Shown: in pieces, positions 34,246 through 46,167 of the stretch
Numbering within the stretch: the first letter of the stretch is position 1
How the letters are laid out: each line of letters starts with the position of its first letter
NCBI RefSeq assembly: GCF_000237925.1
Contig: NC_031497.1
Location: 17,082,481 to 17,146,480 of the forward strand
DNA length: 64,000 bases
Origin: Schistosoma mansoni
Lineage: Eukaryota > Platyhelminthes > Trematoda > Strigeidida > Schistosomatidae
Direction of reading: 5' to 3'
The notes under the pieces: generated by a model
The model's database searches: none
Told to the model about the DNA's origin: nothing
Seen by the model: only the letters and a program-made list of their open reading frames with translations
Translations under genes and position numbers: made by a program

Positions 34246-35175
34246 TACCTTGGAAATGAAGTCGGAAACTTCTTTAACGCTTTTATTAACAACTAATTTG
34301 TGTAGAACCCTTTGTTCGAACTAGCCACTTTTCAGCACTACAGTATTTGGAGCCATCATATATATCTAAAGCTGAACAAAGAGGAATTTGGTAGGATCAT
34401 TCAAAATTAAGTTCATTTTGTCGATATAATGTACTCTTTTCATATGAACTAGCCTTTTCCCATTGTCTGGTTAGCTTATAATTATAGTATTATCTCTTAT
34501 AAGCTTATGTGAAGCATCTCGATGTTGTTTGACAAGTGGAATATGTTATTCGCAACTGTCAATCAACGTGGTCTTAAAGTAAGTTAGTTGCTCAAATGCC
34601 CTCGAGACCAAGTATTCTGTTTATGAAAATGAATTCTCAAGTTGTACATCCGTGTCTAGTGTGGCAAATCCCGGCAGGTGGTTCGTACTCCTCTACAAGG
34701 GGTAGCAGGGGTAAGTAGATAAGTTTCATGACTTCGTTGTCGATACACGAAGTATCAAATCTATGATTTCAGTTCAAAATCCAAAGTCATCAGACTGCCG
34801 TACGGTATTGATGATTACAAACTGCCTATTCTCGGATGCTGCAGTTTACCAATTAAAAGATTAAGAATGCTTCATTAATAAACTGTAAATTTCCAGTCAA
34901 TAAGAATGCACCATATACACTTCAATTACAGAATTTACAAATGTTTACAGTACAATTTTTCTTACTGACTACTGCAAACTATTCTGATAAATCTCTTAAA
35001 AACCTTATAACTACAAATCCAGAGTAAGAAGAGTTGTTCATTTTTCCAAAACATGTCTACCCCAATGTTCAGACAAAAACAATAATTCCGTAAATTTTGA
35101 AATCAGTCCTATTTCTGGCACAACACAAAAAGCTTGTAGAGATAGGACCATAAAACCTATTTTGTAAATAATGTT
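34246..35175. other. Mostly featureless; small RTE fragment at 34675-34722
   Basis: GGTGGTTCGTACTCCTCTAC, AAGGGGTAGCAGGGGTAAGT is a short RTE 3' end on the plus strand. Nothing else was recognised. Confidence 0.45.
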
Positions 35176-35484
35176 TCATAGTTTTCGCATGTATTTTGTG
35201 TATTTTTCATGTTCTGTACATTTAGCATTAAACAATTGTACTTGTTGTTTAAGTGTATTACTTTGAACACTGGTAATTTGACTTCCTTCCGTTTTGAGTA
35301 CATCATATCGCGACATTGTTACTGCTCTACAATAAAAACACTCTAACCCACATCTGCATCGTTCTGCCGTGTCTGCTAATATGTTAAATGACATATTAAT
35401 TGCATACCGTCTCTGTTTATAGACAATCGTGATATTCTCATTGAATTTTACGCTTGGTAAACCTATTGGATCTATATCGTCCAT
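35176..35484 (-). CDS. Orphan 102-residue ORF, possible small host gene
   Basis: An intronless frame runs from ATG (35484) to TGA. It starts MDDIDPIGLPSVKFNENITI, has a cysteine cluster CRCGLECFYC at about residues 43-52, and ends in a charged, Lys/Gln-rich segment (QVQLFNAKCTEHEKYTKYMR). I recognise no family. Composition looks coding-like, and it matches none of the repeat families in this window. No clear AATAAA was seen downstream. It could also be one long exon of a spliced gene, or chance. Confidence 0.35.
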   Translation of the reverse strand: MDDIDPIGLPSVKFNENITIVYKQRRYAINMSFNILADTAERCRCGLECFYCRAVTMSRYDVLKTEGSQITSVQSNTLKQQVQLFNAKCTEHEKYTKYMRKL

Positions 35485-37189
35485 ATTGGGATTACTAAGC
35501 TTTTATAATTGTTGATTATCTAGACTAAACTCAACTGAACACGCAATAGCCTGAAGAATTAAGTAACGTCCCTTATTTTTGTCCGTGTGTAACTAACTTA
35601 TTAACTGTTAACTGTTACATAAACTTTAGACGTAATATTTTGTTGCTAATTTTGGTTATCATACGTTTTGGTCCACCACAAGCTAAAGGAAATGGATGAA
35701 TTCATTAAATTCAGAATAGCCAGACCTCACTCCAAAGAAACATGAACGAAATCATTTCATTTAAGATCTTTTTAGTCAAATTTGATTGGTACACATGAGA
35801 ATCACATTAAAGCATAATTTTACAGTAACCGACCAGTAATTGAAGATGTATGGAACTAACTTACATAACTTAAGTGGTAACCAAAAGTTAATCGTAACTA
35901 CAACTATGTATATTTCAAACAAATTACAATGACACCATGGCGATGGTAGGTCTACCAAAGTTTTTCTCTGTATGCAAAGGTCAGATCAAAAGCTCTTGAT
36001 GACAAAGTCCTCCGAAAAGCTGAGTAAAAGTGTGTACATCACCAGCATAGGTGATCTGTGTCGATGATTGAGGCCTACTTGAGTTGGATAGCAATAGCGT
36101 GACCTTATGGAATACATTAAAATCACACCTCGAGGTTAATACATAACGTGGGTTCCCTTTTTGTCGTATCCAGGCACTACTGTTAATTGCATGACTTCAT
36201 AACTTAAACGTTATGACAGAAATGTATCGGTAATACTACGAACAGAAACAAAGTGTAACCAATACTGAATGCGCCTGTCCATGGTGTGTAATCGGTTGAT
36301 GCGCGTCAGTTGTCCTTGACCATGACGAAAACTTGCCGGATCATTTGTCGAGGGTATAATGACATATGACTGACCATACAAGTGGTATACACTTCCTGTT
36401 AATTAATTAAAATGTTTTAGAGACATCTACGCTGAGTTCATTCTCCATTAAAAGTTTATTGATTACAATTGTGAATACTCTACATCTTTTCAGACACAAC
36501 TTATGAAGAATATGTTTCAAAAATCTTGTAAATTTTATTTTCTTTTAGTCCTTCCTTTGTACTCTTCTCCACAAGTATGTGCGGATTGGTAAACACATTT
36601 GAAAGTGACCTCCGAATGGTATTCATCCACTTCCGATTGGTTCCAGGAACCTTTAGTGCTATAAACTGAAAATAATTGGGCTTCACGTAAGCTTATTTTC
36701 AGTGCTGCCTGAAAACTCCTGACGTATGAATTCCAGATAGATAAAGACAGGTTTTCTGTAAACAGCTTTTTGTTTGGAACTTTCCATGATCATTCTTATG
36801 TATTTCGTAATAAATTTCTTAGTATTTCCAATTTTTATAAGACACTTTTCAATATGTGTCATTTCTTCTTATATTATTTTTAACCGGACACAACCTTATT
36901 GCCTTTTAATATTTTCAACTGTTATAATCAAACACAAAAAAAGAGGAAATAAAAGCAAATGTTGGAGAAATCTTGAGGATATTCTGCAAGAAAATTTGGT
37001 GTGAATAAAGGTAAAAGTACATAAAATTTGTTGTTCAGAGGAATTTTCACCTGAATTTCCTTATTAAAGGGAAATATCTCGAAGTTATCAGCTTAACTTT
37101 GGCTTACATCAATATCAAATAGTCTAGTTTTCCTGTATATATGAACTTATTAATCCGTATGTGACCGAACAAATATCAAATAAAAATTA
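35485..37189. other. No supported gene
   Basis: A minus-strand block at 36501-36674 looks exon-like (acceptor ATTATTTTCAG, then 57 open codons to a stop), but no partner exon could be joined. The rest is AT-rich. Confidence 0.35.
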
Positions 37190-37201
37190 AAGAATTCATT
37201 G

Positions 37202-37600
37202 TAGAAGGAGGTTTTGTGGAGATTTTAGTAATTTTATATAGTTGAAATCATCAGTCGTTTGAAGCTAGACCACAATGGAAAATCTGGAAGCACTGGACGG
37301 CCGTTTCATCCTATTGTGGGACTCCTCAGCAGTGCGCATCCACGATCCCACCTCGCGAGATTCCAACCCGGGACCTATCGGTCTCGCGTGCGAGCGCTTA
37401 ACCACTGGACCACTGAGATGGCCGGCATCCAACGGTGTTAATGTTTAACTTCAAACAATCCATGAAATTGAGCAACCATTCACCATTGTCTTCAGTGAGT
37501 TACTATCTCACAACAAACCTGGTTGAACTCCACTGGTCAATGCTTCTCACTCGAACTCCAGAAAATACCTCATGGAGCCAGTCACTAGTGAGCATATGAT
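37202..37600 (-). repeat. SINE-like repeat, full long unit
   Basis: Read on the minus strand: leader (GAGTGAGAAGCATTGACCAG, CTCACTGAAGACAATGG), head with A-box-like GTGGTTAAGCG and B-box GGTTGGAATCTCGCG, hammerhead (GCACTG-CTGAGGA, GTCC/GGAT stem II, GAAA, ACGGCCGT, C-CAGTGC), tail, and terminal CTCCACAAAACCTCC. The ribozyme core is intact. Confidence 0.85.
37290..37338 (-). ncRNA. Hammerhead-like module, SINE type
   Basis: CTGAGGA, stem II GTCC-CACAATA-GGAT (one G-U pair), GAAA, stem III ACGGCCGT, and cleavage triplet GTC before CAGTGC. Stem I CAGTGC/GCACTG is perfect. Position 7 of the hammerhead core is free, so G there is acceptable. Confidence 0.65.
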
Positions 37601-37608
37601 CATTATTA

Positions 37609-37745
37609 GAAGGGGGTTTTGTGGAGATTTTATTAATTTTATGTAGTTGAAATCATGAGTCAATTGAAGCTAGACCACCGTCCAGTGCTTCCAGGTTTCC
37701 TATGGTGGTCTAGCTTCAATTGACTAATGATTTCAACAATATAGA
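37609..37745. repeat. Partial second SINE unit with fold-back junction
   Basis: Directly after the long unit comes a second start (GAAGGGGGTTTTGTGGAG to GCTAGACCACC). It then jumps to GTCCAGTGCTTCCAGG, the sequence just around the ribozyme cleavage site, and the complementary tail. Confidence 0.75.
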
Positions 37746-38559
37746 ATTCATTGCATTTTGTAAATACTGTTGTTCATTTATTTATTTTTTTAATTTTTAA
37801 CGGGAATCTATTGCATGAAATTCATTAAAATATACTTTTGATTTCATACTAAGATTTCTTTATAAGTCTACGAATACAATTGTCATGGAAACTTAAATCA
37901 AAACCTGTATTATAAGTTTTTGGACTTAAATCCATTAAGTGAAGATAAACGTGGTTGGTTAAAATCAAAGTAGGTTGATATTGTGAATCCATTTCATATG
38001 AAGTAATTTATTCACTTTAAAGTTATCACAAATACCCTTATTAAGATGATCTACAAAACTGTGAAATTATGATATTATAGTACTAATCAAGCAAGATAAA
38101 GAGTTTAAGTTTGTATTGACCAATGTGAATGTGTAGAGAAAATAATGAATAAGGTTATGACAGATTCAAAACTGACATAACCTAGAAAATGTGACAAAAT
38201 TACATAACTAGGAAACCAATTTGCTCAAAAACATAATCAACTCAAATCATGTGACTCATATCTTGGTAGGAAAAATTACATTAACCTGATGAATCGATGA
38301 TCTCAATGATCTTAGTGGTCAGAATCAATTTGTCATAAAATTATTACTAGGTTAGCACACAGACTGGAAACAAATCCTGAAGAATTAGATTTGTAAAGTA
38401 TAAAGGACTCTATAGAATTTTCAGAATTGATATATCACCTGAATAAATAGAATACACAATGTTTTCTACGACATATTTCCATATTTTGCCAACATCTATT
38501 TGGAAGAATCAGTCAGCATCATTAAATAATACACACAATCTAAATCTATACTCAAAATG
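37746..38559. other. No feature seen
   Basis: AT-rich, no exon or repeat recognised. Confidence 0.4.
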
Positions 38560-38950
38560 GGGCTGGAATAGTTATTACTACTAGACTCAAAAAACATTTA
38601 GTTTCAATTCAACGGTAACTTATTCAATCAAGTGGAGAGTGTGATTATTGGAAATCTTTTACAACCAGTCCTTGTGGAAATATTCGTTGAAAATGTGGAG
38701 AGGGAAAAAGTTATCATTCGCCTTCAGTAAAACTATAATCTGTCCAAAGTAGGCTGATAATACTTTATATACTGTCTCTATTAATGAATTCCAATTAATA
38801 ATCGAAATAATTCTCTGACAATGTTCATAAACACAAGAACTTAGTGAAAATAAAAGCTGTAGTAGAATTAAACTTGGATTCAGACAACTAGGTAGATATC
38901 AAATATAATGAAATCACAATTGAATAGGAGTGAATGTGAACCGGATTTGA
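38560..38950 (+). mobile_element. Penelope-like reverse transcriptase relic
   Basis: Plus-strand FQFNGNLFNQVESVIIGNLL and QPVLVEIFVENVE correspond to the YxQxxGVAMGSPLGPVLADIFM region of Penelope-like RT. A decayed NEFQLIIEII segment follows the expected YVDDT site. Multiple stops. Confidence 0.5.
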
Positions 38951-39844
38951 AACTGGGATGAATTATAAATGTGCAATTAAAAAGGTACATATGTAGAAGT
39001 TCTTATTTTATCATATGAACGGGTGCATAATAACCAATTAGATTAAAATGGCATTAAGTTATCATATGATTCTTTAATTTTACGCTTAGCTCAAATATGT
39101 AGGCACTTGTTTAAGTTCGTCATGTAAATTCCTCATACTTTAGTTTTATGTAACGATATAAATAATCTAAATAAGAAACTTAAAAGTTTATTCTAACATC
39201 AAATTTACAATGTATCATAGCACAGATTATACATTCCCTGTCCTATACACATGGTACAATTGAAGAAATGATTGAACTTACCAGTTATGTTGTAGTGGCT
39301 TAGCTTCGTTAATCAATCATCTTGATAACCATTATTATATAAATCCCAACGATGTGTTGAAATCAGAAGGCAATAAGAAGTGGCGACCACAGTTTAGGAG
39401 AGGATAGCACAGACAACAAAGTTATGCGCAAATCAATCTAATTTGAAGCAGAGAGGCGAATATGTGCGAGCAAATACAGAGGCAAATTTACAGTCAAATC
39501 TAATCAAGGCGCAGCTAGGTAAGGCAAAGGCTATTAATAGAATTTGGGTGCACATATACATAGGGAAGAGAATGATTCATCGAGCGACATTCAAGCGATT
39601 AACATTTAAGCTAGAGAGAGATATATGAGTAAGCTGTCACGTGATCAACTGTACAAGTTTATACAGACATGATAGTGATCATAATAGGGCAAAAAAATAG
39701 ATGAATTGTCAGTGTCCGAATAACATCGTCTGTTAAATAAGCTAATAAAAGGGCTTGACAAAATTTAACCCTAATCGGGATTGATTGTAGTAGAGTTGTT
39801 ATAATATATATCGGAGAAACACTAATACTAATAATAGTACTAAT
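38951..39844. other. No supported feature
   Basis: AT-rich; a 61-codon frame at 39443-39628 has no recognisable family. Nothing else noted. Confidence 0.4.
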
Positions 39845-40258
39845 ACTAAATTCTCCACAAAACCCCCTCTGATCTATAATCATATGCTCACTAGTGACTG
39901 ACTTCAAGAGATATTTACTTGAGTTCTAGTGGGAAGCAGTGGCCAGTGGAGTTCTACCAGGTCTGTTGTAGAGATATCATCTCACTGAAGACAATTGGTG
40001 AATGGTCGCTCAAAATCGTGGATTGGTTGAAGTTAGACATTAACACCGTTGGATGCCAGCTCAGTGGTCTATCGGTTAAGGGCTTCGGCTCGAGACTGGT
40101 AGGTCCTGGGTTCGAATCTCGCTCGCGAGAGCGGATTCGTGGATGCGCACTGCTGAGGAGTCCCATAATAGGACGAAACGGCCGTCCAGTGCTTCCAGGT
40201 CTTCGATGGTGGTCTAGCTTCAATTGACTCATGATTTCAACTGTGAAAATTCTATATT
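39845..40258 (+). repeat. SINE-like repeat, full long unit with Pol III boxes
   Basis: Leader (GCAGTGGCCAGTGGAG, CTCACTGAAGACAATTGG), tRNA-like head with A box TGGTCTATCGGTTAAGG (about 40064-40081) and B box GGTTCGAATCTC (40109-40120), an intact hammerhead module, and the tail to GATTTCAAC. At its 5' side (39851-39870) sits TTCTCCACAAAACCCCCTC, the end of a neighbouring unit in the same orientation. Confidence 0.85.
40145..40195 (+). ncRNA. Hammerhead-like module, SINE type, intact
   Basis: Stem I GCACTG (40147-40152), core CTGAGGA (40153-40159), stem II GTCC-CATAATA-GGAC (40160-40174), core GAAA, stem III ACGGCCGT (40178-40185), cleavage after C40186, stem I CAGTGC (40187-40192). All stems pair perfectly and all invariant core bases are present. 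Confidence 0.75.
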
Positions 40259-41749
40259 TCACCAAAAACGTAAAAATGAATAAATCTATTAACAATAATG
40301 GTTATAGGAGGTTTCTACTACACGATCGTGGGACTGTTAGAGCGAAACGTCCTACGTCCAAACACTCAGACATCCTAATATTTAGTGTCCGATAATAGAA
40401 AAATCATCATTACACAAACCAAATAAATAAATAAATGCTTTAGCTACTATGTGTTAGTATTAACAAGTGGTTCGCAACTACGTGAGCCGTATATGATATT
40501 CAGAGCTAGTAAGATAATGGGAAGTAGGGAATTGAAAAAAGGACACTTTTGAGGAAGTGATGCGAGTGGGCTACTTATTGCCATGTTGGAGAGTTAGGAT
40601 TTTTCCATGGTATGTCTGGCTGTCAAGAGTTTAATCACCTGCCATTTTAGCCATCCTCAAGTCAAGAACAGAAGAAAAAATATCTCTGGAACGTAAAACA
40701 TAAACAAAATCAGTCATCTTTGAAGAATTGCTTCACTGCACCCGTAAAATAGGTAATATTTAGCAAAATATCAATAAATACTCCACTACTCATAAGTGTT
40801 TGATCATGGGGGAAGTAATGGTAGTCTGTAAGGAAATAGACACCGAGTAGGTATGTGGAGAAAGACTACGTATTAAAACAGGACGTTATTTTTAATTAAT
40901 ATCCATGTGAACTCCATCGAAGTTGAATTCTTCATTCAACTCTGCTAAATATGATGATGATGCTTGTGATGACCACCCTATATAATTTGATTTGTGATTG
41001 CGGATACAGTGTCCTCAGTTCAGGGACGATAAAAAAATAAGATGATACGAATTGTATACCAAAATTTAAGTTCTGTTGATGGGTAGCTTTCCAGGGCAAT
41101 AGATTTCCCTTAAGGTAATCTGTCAAAAGTTGTATTCATTATGCACAACTAGGTAAGAAACCATGATAAAAGTTAATTAAACATATAGAGCTTTTAAATG
41201 GTGCTAGAGAACTTTGTATGGAGCATCGCCTAATGGTGTAATCTCTTCTGGGCTTATTGTGTCTGAGAAATTCTGAAGTCTGAACATCGAAAACTCAGTT
41301 CGTTTAAAGGATTTTCACTCCAATCGCTCATTAACTATCGTTCCCGATGACATGTTCTAGGTCTAGAACCCCTCTGAAAACAACGTTTAGGTCAAATTTG
41401 GTTCTCTACTTCAAGCCCCTACAAAATCTCACTCTACTCGTGATATAGTTCCTATCCAAGGCCCGAATGTATACGACCTTCGAGATAAAGTATCTACCTT
41501 AAAAGTCAAAAAATATGGGCCGAAACTCGGGTAAACGTCTTCTTCATCACGTTTGTAGTAATATCAAACAGTCTCTCCGCCGAAATACTCATGACAGATG
41601 GATTACATACGTTGGTAAGACTTTTTGACGAAGCCCTCCCTTGCAATGATCTGGTACATGCAAACACATCTGCCCCCTACTCAGACATCACATCTGGTAC
41701 TGTTGAACAGTTGAGGGATCTGTAATCCCTTCACGGTTGCCAATCGCGT
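40259..41749. other. Unassigned, possibly part of the gypsy-like fossil
   Basis: Moderate GC from about 41220 suggests retroelement-derived DNA next to the fossil at 41750-42960, but I could not assign the parts. 40300-41200 shows nothing recognisable. Confidence 0.35.
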
Positions 41750-42960
41750 TCAATTTTATTCTGGACCATATCCAAAGGGGTCGCGCCTTGGCTATTAGAC
41801 GGATGGATAATACCCAGCTATAGCATGTAGTTTAATTCGGCTCTAGTGATTTTAAGCTTAACCGGTGATAGTTTCCTGGGCCTAGCGAACACAAGTGAGC
41901 CTTCAGTTTTGATCGTATGAATTACTTTCAGTCTACTTTTGGAAGTCTGAGGGTTAGGCTTAGTTATGTTCGAAAATTACGCGAGTATATCCTGGAAGTT
42001 CGTGGTTGTTACTAGTGGGGTATGCATTGGGTTTAGAGAATTGATGTGACATTCCTTACATATTGTAAAACTCGGAGTTAATTTCATTGTCAAACGTTGC
42101 TTTCTGGTGTCGACTAGAAATTTATATATCTAAAACAACCATTCGCGGTATTGTCAGATCTAAGTCGGCTATGGTGAACACTCAAAGGAATTATCTTCCA
42201 AACCCCACGTCCAGCATCAATGTTTACTGCCAAAACGTTGCGATTTTAGTTTTGTTGACAGCTTGAAATGTAACCGGTGGAGGAGATTTGACTCAGACCA
42301 GTTTTGTTCTGGAGAATGATATCAAGAGCAGCGTCAGTATCCATCAAAAAGTTCAAGCCTGAATTTCTGTCTCTAACATAAAGCAAGTGAATGGTTAGGC
42401 ACTCCTTCTCAGTCGTCACAACCTAGAGAGGGGTTATTCGTGACTCATTCTTGGGAGTCTGTTCAGGCCAGGTACATAGTTGACTGAACTTGGTCGGTTT
42501 GACAACAAACATCCAATGATACCAACAGAGCTATCCAGCTTATCTGTACGTTTGTAGCCTGTTCTGTGGTTTTGATCTCGATAGTTGTGGTGACCTGTTC
42601 CTGTTTCTTTCACCCATTTAAATTTTGTTGAAAGCTTGTGTGAGACTTTTAACACTCATATTGAGTTCTGCCATGACCGAGTCTTTTTCTAATCCTTCTT
42701 TCTTTGCATTGTGTATCGTATGTGATCCATTTGGGGTGTCCCTTTCTAGTATTCTATCTGTAGTACGTGCAAAGCGAGGTAGAGAGGTATCCGGGTTTTG
42801 TGCATCCAAACAATGTTGGACGTAGCATAGGAGAGCTTGTATCCATTCTTGTTTTAGGACTGCTTCACTCACCTTGTTGTCACCCATTAAGACTTGGTGA
42901 CGTAAGGATATCATGGTGACTTATCATCTAATATTTCTCCTTGGAATAGCCTTTTAATTC
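41750..42960 (-). mobile_element. Ty3/gypsy-like LTR retrotransposon fossil (gag to RT start)
   Basis: Minus strand, in order: a gag-like segment at 42618-42914 (GDNKVSEAVLKQEWIQAL, FARTTDRILERD), a protease-like region near 42100-42400, and the start of a reverse-transcriptase region near 41750-41900. It is clearly broken, with several breaks, and both LTRs are unidentified. Old. Confidence 0.55.
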
Positions 42961-43744
42961 TTTCTCTGTCTGGTAAATATATACGGTCCACTATCTTTCA
43001 TCGTAAGGTGGTGTATCATTGCGGTGTTGGTGGACTCAAAGTTATGTCACGGACCACTTTGGTTACTGACGGGAGGAGGATAGAGCATAAATCTCGGTGG
43101 TGAGGTACCTTAGATCTGGTATTGTGTCTCGTAAAATAATCCACTATTATCCAGTAGTCATAATAGTGTTTATCTCTACCGGTGGTTAATTACATTTATT
43201 CTCCAGGCTCTCGGTTTCGACTGACTCTGACATGTATTATATGACCAATATATTAACACAATGTGAACTGGGGCAAAATAGTGATTACAACACGAACACC
43301 TTGCGAAAGAAACAGTAGATGAAAATATATCGGTAAAATTTATGTTAAATATAATCAGAAGATAAATTTTAACGACTAAGCATGGAAATAATGATAAACA
43401 GGATGGAAATTAAACTTGTGTTCAAAATAGGGCTCACAAATTTCGTGGCAGTGGGTACCACTCGTTCTAGTAATAGAAGAAAACAGACATGGTGAATATG
43501 TCTTTATTTAGATCGTGGGCCGTACAACTGAAGCGTGAGATTACCTTTTTCAAACACACATAGCTCTTCAACATTCAACAGCGAATAGTATGAAATATAA
43601 TGCTAACACAAAATAATGAAGTGAATGCATACTTGAGCCATAATGTTCTGACAATTACTAAGGTTTTTACGGCCAACTCTTAACCCAAGCTGTTACATCG
43701 GCACCATATGACATAGAGTCTTGTAATTACTACGACAAAAATGC
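42961..43744. other. No supported feature
   Basis: May contain the 5' part of the adjacent gypsy-like fossil up to about 43200. The rest is AT-rich without recognisable content. Confidence 0.35.
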
Positions 43745-44380
43745 CTTGCATTAATGACATTGAAGGGTCTTTTTGGCCAGTTCAAACGTAGAACTTTTCA
43801 CTTAATCTTCAACAGCTTCATCCGACCCCATTTAGAGTGTGGAAATATAGTGTTTCTTCCCTCACCTAAAAAGGATAGGAATACACTGAAGCGTATCCAA
43901 CAACGAGATACGAAATCACTTGAGTGAATCGAATCCAAACCTTATGAAAAGCGCCTCCGATCGCCGAACATTATGTCATTAGAGTATATGCGTCTCAGAT
44001 GTGACCTTCCAATGACTAATAACATCGTAGACATTCCTGGGTATCCTCTCAAATGCCTACTTAAGCCCGGAGGTCAAATCCTGAAATTAATGGACTGTAA
44101 TCACGCCTTTTGCCCCTTACAAGTAGTCAGATCCTCGAATTCGCTGTCGGCTGGGGTAGTTCGAGTGACCTCGCAGGAGTACTTTATGAGAAAACTTTAA
44201 TTCACTATAATTCACTTATATTTTCCTTCTTGTCGTAAAGTATACCTAATTCCCAGTCTAGAGGAATTGGTGATCCACTACTGCTAGATACGGAGGCCCG
44301 TTAAGCAAAAGCTTCTTCTCTTCCGCCCAGAACTATTTGAACCATTTGGAGTGCACTACCCGTACAAGGGATATCAGCCC
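43745..44380 (+). mobile_element. CR1-like LINE 3' end
   Basis: Plus strand: LKRIQQRDTKSLE, LEYMRLRCDLPMTNNIVDIP, CNHAFCPLQVVRSSNSLSAG and VVRVTSQEYFMRKL, then a 3' UTR with TTGGTGATCCACTACTGCTA and CCGTTAAGCAAAAGCTTC. The UTR matches that of relic B (about 29020-29080, other strand), so both belong to one family. Confidence 0.75.
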
Positions 44381-46167
44381 TATGAGTGAAAACTTTCAGG
44401 GAAAGGCTCAATCTTCAATGAGAAACAAATCCGAAGGACTAACGCAAGTAAAAAGATCTATTATCCTTTTTGCTGAAGATCGGAGACTTATGTTCCGTTG
44501 GCACTGAGAGTGACTGTCCCCAGTGTTACTCATCGACCTCTATTCATGACTTAATTATTTAGCCCCTGAGTTTCTAGACGGAATATGACAAGAGTAACAA
44601 CTTTTTATAACAGAAAAAACACACTTACATTACTCAGACACAGATCTCAAGGAAACATTTGATTGTGCCAAGAAAAGTTTGAATGGTGAAAAGGTTCAAC
44701 TTTTTAAGTTCAACGTTTACCTGCCGCTTCGACCTTCAGTCCACTTGACGTACGTTTTAGGACTTTTTCTCTTGTATTTTCAGTTCAGATGTCATTGACA
44801 TAAATAGAAAATCCTTCACATTGGACGTGATCATCCTATCTAGAAACTGTCTATAGTTTTCGGGAATCTATACACTAGTCAACCTAGTCATCTACTGTGC
44901 AAGACTAGACTATGTTTAACATGGAAATAATGAACGAAAAACATGTTAGCATCCAAAATCTAACCCTACTTATCAAAAATCACTAGCCTACGTATTTTTA
45001 AAGTTTTCCATATTTCACGTTGAACCTTTTATGTTATTCTTTCCTGTGATTATTGTCACTCCAAGTTAGCGAAAATATAGAGGTATGTAACATCCATTAG
45101 TGGTTTAGAACACATTGTGATGGGGTGGGAATTATTAATCTTACAGAAAACAAAAGGCAGATCCCAGTAAGTGAGCTGTTATATGTGACACGAAATGCCA
45201 ACAAAACATTTATGTTTTGAAGGAAATAATCAACAAGTCCATCCTCCATTCATTAACCCACTCCATGCTGCTTGATATGTTTAAGTGTATAATTATCGTT
45301 GGTGAACAGTTATGTGTCTCCTAATGAGGGGTAAATTCCAAACATCCCTCATCAAACCGTTGGGATGTAGGTTTCGTAAGTGAAATATTCTATACGATAC
45401 GTCGTTATACAATACGAGTGATATAGCACAGGATCATTGGTAGTGTATCCTCTATTTATCTCTTGTTGGATCCTAAACGTCTTGTCACCTAAGTTTCTCT
45501 CTTCATTCATTTTTTCTGGGATATATCCCTTTTTGCTTCGCTATTCTGCAGTCCTAGAGTATGTGGCAACTTCGATACTCTTTTATACGCGATGTACGTT
45601 GTATTTGTGTACAAAAATCCTCGTAGCATCTGACAGTACTTGGTTGCAAAGTGGAGGAAAAACAGTCACGAAAGTTTAAATTTCCTTCAAATTGCTATTC
45701 AAAGAAATGTGTCTGTAAATGATCGCCCGATTCACAATAGTATGAAGGAAAATCTCTTGGTTTCTTAAATCCTACTAGACTTCTTGTAGTATTACAAAAT
45801 CAAGGTTTTGTGTTCTATGTACTTCAAGCTTAAGCGAAATTAGTTACTCCATAAATTGATAAACATAAGTGTCGCTTCGTTTTGTTTTCTTTTGTTGCTA
45901 GATGTCAGGTCATTTCTTGTAACCTTAATGTACTTGATCTAATTTGACTGAATAATAATTGTTAATCCATTTGTAAGAATTGGGGCTTATAGCGTAAGAC
46001 GCAAATTCGCACTTGGCTAACCAGTTTTTAGGTACTTTTTCTAGTTTTGTCGCATGTCCTTAAAGTAACTTCTGTCGTCCTTTTTCCATGTTCTTATTTT
46101 ATAGACATTTTCTTATTAATAAATCGTAGTCCATATCAGTTAAAATCTTTCCAGAAGGTTAGCTTTG
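44381..46167. other. Upstream region of CSTF2
   Basis: No exon or repeat of this window was recognised. The CSTF2 promoter and 5' UTR should lie at its right end; no TATA box or initiator was convincing. Confidence 0.4.

Noticed and set aside
36501-36674. Exon-like block on the minus strand (acceptor ATTATTTTCAG, 57 open codons)
   Set aside because: More than one frame looks plausible, no partner exon fits in phase, and no family was recognised.
40060-40125. tRNA gene
   Set aside because: A and B boxes are clear, but the segment is the head of a repeat present in many copies, and no complete cloverleaf with acceptor stem could be drawn.
45437-45679. 80-codon frame upstream of CSTF2
   Set aside because: No splice signals, no family, and low-complexity hydrophobic composition.
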